From Xanthobacteraceae bacterium (GTDB lineage: Bacteria; Pseudomonadota; Alphaproteobacteria; Rhizobiales; Xanthobacteraceae), in assembly GCA_019454205.1 (NCBI GenBank), contig CP075369.1, forward strand, positions 1,860,001 through 1,924,000: 64,000 nt of DNA, written 5' to 3'. The notes under the pieces were generated by a model, which made no database searches, had not been told where the DNA came from, and saw only the letters and a list, made by a program, of their open reading frames with translations. The translations under genes were made by a program, and so were the position numbers. Below, one piece after another: positions 61,173-64,000 of the stretch. The first letter of the stretch is position 1, and every line of letters begins with the position of its first letter.

Positions 61173-64000
61173 TTATCGCGCCGAAAGTTGCTCGTTACGC
61201 TGCGGCAGCGGCGCCGACGGATATTTCGCCTGATAGAGCTTGAGGAAAAGGCCGAGCGTATCGACCGACGCCAGCACCTTCGCCGCACCGGCAATGGAAC
61301 GCGGACCGGGATTGGTGGTGAGTTGCTCGAAGGATTCCTTGGCCGGCCCCTCAAGCGCGCCCGCATATTTCTCCCGCAAACGGTCCAGACCGATCGCTTC
61401 TCCGGAAAGCGCATGGGCGAGCGCAGCGCGTAGAATGTCGTTCTTCTCGTAATCCTGTAGCGGCGCTTCGCTCTCGGTGCGCGCCGCCAGCATCGCCTCG
61501 ATCGCTTCGCCGGCCTTGCGCCAGCGCTTCGCGCCCCAATAAATATCGGCACGCTGCCGGTCGGCTTCCGGCCCTTTCAGGCCGGAGATGATGTCCAGCG
61601 CCTGATCGAAGCGGTTGGTATCCATCAGCGCGCGCGACTCCAGCAGCAGCCGCCCTTCGCGAAGGTCGTGCGGCAAATCCGCGAGGCGCGTGGCCGCGAG
61701 GATCGCGACCGCCTTCTGCGGCTTGCGGTTCAGGAGATGAACGATTGCCAGCCTTGCCGCGACCTGCGCGCGTGCCGCACCTGTAAGGCGAAACTCCACC
61801 TGATGCTGCAGCAGCTCGGAAGCCTGATCGAGCAGATCGACCGCGACCAGCTTGTCGGACAACCGCCGGATCATTTCGTCGCCGCGGCGGCCAACTGGCG
61901 TCAGCTTCGAGAAATCGTAATAGAGCGCGAGCGCCTCGATTGGCGGCAACGCATCGGCCTTGTCCGACAGGAATAGATCCTCGAACACCAGCGCCATCTC
62001 GTTATGGAATGTTCGCGTGACCGGAGAATTGTTTTGCGCGAGCAGCGCGTGATCCAGAAGCCGGAATGCCTCGCGGTAGCGCGCCTCACCGACATACAGC
62101 CGCCCCAGCAAGCGATTGGCTTCGAGTTCAACGCGGTCCCCGCGCCAGTTGAATGCAAGCGACTCCAGCCGGTCGATGGCCTTCGCGCGATTGAACTCGC
62201 CGCGCGTAAAGCGCAGTTCGATTTGCCGGAATGCGGCCTCTGCCGTATACATATCGGTGTCGCCGCGCTGCGCGAGATCGTAAAGCGCGAACGCGCGGTC
62301 GATGCGGCCCAGTCCTTCGGCAAAGCGCCCGGATAACAACGCGAACTGCTTTGCGTAATCGTCGGGCACTTCGACGGTTTCAATGTCGGCGATCAAGCGG
62401 CCCGCTTCCTGAAAGTCCCGCACTTCGATGGCCGAACGCAGTGCCGAGAACAGCACGCGCCGCTGCAAATCGACCGGCAGCAGCTTCAATCCAGCAAGTC
62501 CGGCACGATAATTCTCGCGCGCGCCGCTCCAGTCACCCATCTCCGCGAAGGCAATGGCGCGAAGCAGCGCGGCATCCTGCGTATCCTTCACTTCCGAATG
62601 CATCAGGTCGTTGGCCGCCTGCGCCGGACGGTGCAGCATCAATTCGCTCAACGCACGCAGAAGGTAGAAACGCGAGCTGAGCGGCGTTTTGGAGTCTTCG
62701 CGCACGATATAGTCCAGCGTGCCCTTGGCTTCGGCTGCGTAACCGTTCGCGAGATAGAACGTAGCGAGCGCCATGCGCAGCTCGACCCGCTGTTGCGGCT
62801 GCGCTTCGGCGGCAAGCAACGAAAGCTCCGCCTCGCGCTCGCGGAAACGCCGGTTGCGCTCGGCTTCCCACAGCGTCGCATTCAACGGCGACGTGTCGGT
62901 GCGATCTTCGCGGTAAGGGGCAGCACGCGGCGGCGTCGAGAGCGCAAGTCCTTTCGGACGGCCAATCACCACGAGATCCTGCTTCACTTCGATTTCGAGG
63001 TCGTCTGCAAGCGGCACCACTGCGATGCCTTGCGCGGAAGCGAGCACGCGGAATTCGACATAGTTTTGCTCGCGCAGAACACCGCGCGCAGGCGCGCGCG
63101 CAGTGAGAATACGAAGCTCGTCCCCGGTCGCCTCATCTTTCAGCCGGTGCAAGGTACCGCTCGCAGCGGCTTCCATCGGAAAGGCCAGCGCTGCGCCAAT
63201 CGCGCCCGGAATACGCCGCAGGTTGAGCGGACGCGCAGCGCCGATCATCGCGTCCCCGAAATACACGGTCCAAGCCTTGCCGTCGGTTTCCGCGCTGACC
63301 AGCCAGTTACGCAGGAGCCGCAAACGCACCGCTTTCGCACCCGGCAAATCGACCACGGAAACTTCGGCGAACACGCGGCTCTTGTCCTCGAGCAGTTCGC
63401 GCAAGGAGATCGCGTTGCCGGAATCGAAAATCATCCAGACCCACTCGCCACGCCGGAAGATCGCGGTGGCGGGAGCATCGAGATAGGGAAAGCCGAGCCG
63501 CACGCCGCTGTTGGTCGCCGTCAACGCGACCATCACCGTCTTGTCATCCGCTCCTTGCCGGTCGGCCGCCTTCTCCGGCATTTCGACCTTTGGCGGCGCG
63601 TCGTTCGCGACAGCAGGCGGAACATCGGCGGCAGGCGCCGCCGGTTTTTGCGGTTGTTGCGGAAGCTGCGCTGGCGGCGGAGCCGCAGCCTGCGCGGGAT
63701 AACCGGGAGGTTGCTGACCGATATGTTCGTTCTTGTCGTCCGCTTCCGGAGTCTGGCCCTGCACCGGCTCGGGCTTCTCCACGGGTGGCGGCGTCACATC
63801 GACGATGAACTGGCTCTGCTCGCGGAAACCCCGCGCGGTCGCTTTCGGCGCAAGGATCATGCGCACGATGGCGGTGCCGTTATCGGTCTCTGTCTCGATA
63901 CCGGCGACGCTCGGCGGCAACAGTGCTTTCACTTCGCCGAGATCGACCTGCACCGGCGCGGCGAAGGTAATGCGGATTTCCTGCCCGTCCTGCTCGTAGG
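61173..64000 (-). CDS. Large TPR-repeat protein, start beyond the window
   Basis: The frame is open to the right edge, so at least 940 residues are visible and the N-terminus is missing. The first part (from the edge, YEQDGQEIRITFAAPVQVDL) is beta-rich, then comes a Pro/Ala/Gln linker (about 63590-63800) and a second beta-rich part. From about residue 380 of the visible part onward it is built of helical pairs typical of tetratricopeptide repeats (ATFYLANGYAAEAKGTLDYI, LGRLYVGEARYREAFRLLDHAL). The protein is probably envelope-associated. Its position next to fliP, with convergent ends, suggests a link to motility, which is inference. I do not recognise a named family. Confidence 0.75.
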   Translation of the reverse strand, partial: YEQDGQEIRITFAAPVQVDLGEVKALLPPSVAGIETETDNGTAIVRMILAPKATARGFREQSQFIVDVTPPPVEKPEPVQGQTPEADDKNEHIGQQPPGYPAQAAAPPPAQLPQQPQKPAAPAADVPPAVANDAPPKVEMPEKAADRQGADDKTVMVALTATNSGVRLGFPYLDAPATAIFRRGEWVWMIFDSGNAISLRELLEDKSRVFAEVSVVDLPGAKAVRLRLLRNWLVSAETDGKAWTVYFGDAMIGAARPLNLRRIPGAIGAALAFPMEAAASGTLHRLKDEATGDELRILTARAPARGVLREQNYVEFRVLASAQGIAVVPLADDLEIEVKQDLVVIGRPKGLALSTPPRAAPYREDRTDTSPLNATLWEAERNRRFREREAELSLLAAEAQPQQRVELRMALATFYLANGYAAEAKGTLDYIVREDSKTPLSSRFYLLRALSELMLHRPAQAANDLMHSEVKDTQDAALLRAIAFAEMGDWSGARENYRAGLAGLKLLPVDLQRRVLFSALRSAIEVRDFQEAGRLIADIETVEVPDDYAKQFALLSGRFAEGLGRIDRAFALYDLAQRGDTDMYTAEAAFRQIELRFTRGEFNRAKAIDRLESLAFNWRGDRVELEANRLLGRLYVGEARYREAFRLLDHALLAQNNSPVTRTFHNEMALVFEDLFLSDKADALPPIEALALYYDFSKLTPVGRRGDEMIRRLSDKLVAVDLLDQASELLQHQVEFRLTGAARAQVAARLAIVHLLNRKPQKAVAILAATRLADLPHDLREGRLLLESRALMDTNRFDQALDIISGLKGPEADRQRADIYWGAKRWRKAGEAIEAMLAARTESEAPLQDYEKNDILRAALAHALSGEAIGLDRLREKYAGALEGPAKESFEQLTTNPGPRSIAGAAKVLASVDTLGLFLKLYQAKYPSAPLPQRNEQLSAR

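Overview
The window reads as chromosomal core DNA of an alphaproteobacterium of the order Hyphomicrobiales (Rhizobiales), most like the Bradyrhizobium/Nitrobacteraceae-Xanthobacteraceae side of that order. The basis is the coding density and GC-rich codon use, the alphaproteobacterial LexA box (GTTC-N7-GTTC) in front of recA, the F1Fo-ATPase zeta inhibitor family (DUF1476), CckA, the eukaryote-like NADP isocitrate dehydrogenase, and the neighbourhoods purC-purS-purQ-purL-bolA-grxD, recA/alaS and flgBC-fliEQR-flhB. Species assignment is inference. I see no rRNA, tRNA, prophage, insertion sequence or CRISPR array.

Layout. 1-5.6 kb: groESL with a CIRCE operator and a heat-shock-type promoter, a PanE-family reductase, an exported Fe/Mn superoxide dismutase, and a DUF488/DUF72 pair. 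5.6-11 kb: a translationally coupled TetR-HlyD-ATPase-permease exporter operon behind a perfect 18-bp palindrome, then an MFS transporter with a small secreted protein. 11-16.7 kb: a BcsS-like outer-membrane protein, pcaB-pcaD-pcaC of the protocatechuate branch, a flavodoxin-fold reductase broken by one extra T, an AraC-type regulator, and a 54-residue Gln-rich protein. 17-22.2 kb: a complete branched-chain amino acid type ABC importer (livHMGF plus livK). 22-29 kb: P1-family peptidase, FAD amino acid oxidase/dehydrogenase, BASS-like transporter, rpe, purB, an SH3b/Gln-repeat secreted protein and DUF1476. 29-36 kb: purC, purS, purQ, purL, bolA, grxD and rpsD; an AT-richer GIY-YIG gene sits exactly between purS and purQ. 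36-48.6 kb: murI, a TrmJ-like methyltransferase fused to a degenerate DUF559 domain, icd, an RND efflux pair, alaS and recA. 48.7-53.4 kb: a secreted unknown, thioesterase, an SDR lacking the catalytic Tyr, an HCCA isomerase-like protein and an SLC13 permease. 53.4-64 kb: cckA next to flhB-fliR-fliQ-fliE-flgC-flgB, the divergent pair fliO-fliP, and a large TPR protein running off the right edge.

How the genes work together. purC/S/Q/L and purB supply several steps of IMP/AMP synthesis; PurS and PurQ form the FGAM synthase complex with the short PurL. pcaB, pcaD and pcaC take carboxymuconate to 3-oxoadipate. The lone cell-cycle kinase gene cckA is co-directional with the rod and export-gate genes, consistent with a developmentally timed flagellum. 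The most unusual items are the GIY-YIG insertion into the pur operon, the methyltransferase-DUF559 fusion with lost nuclease residues, a nested inverted-repeat element upstream of the RND pump genes, a three-segment attenuator-like leader before icd, and two Gln-rich low-complexity proteins. I did not find a multi-gene system that I could call clearly novel.
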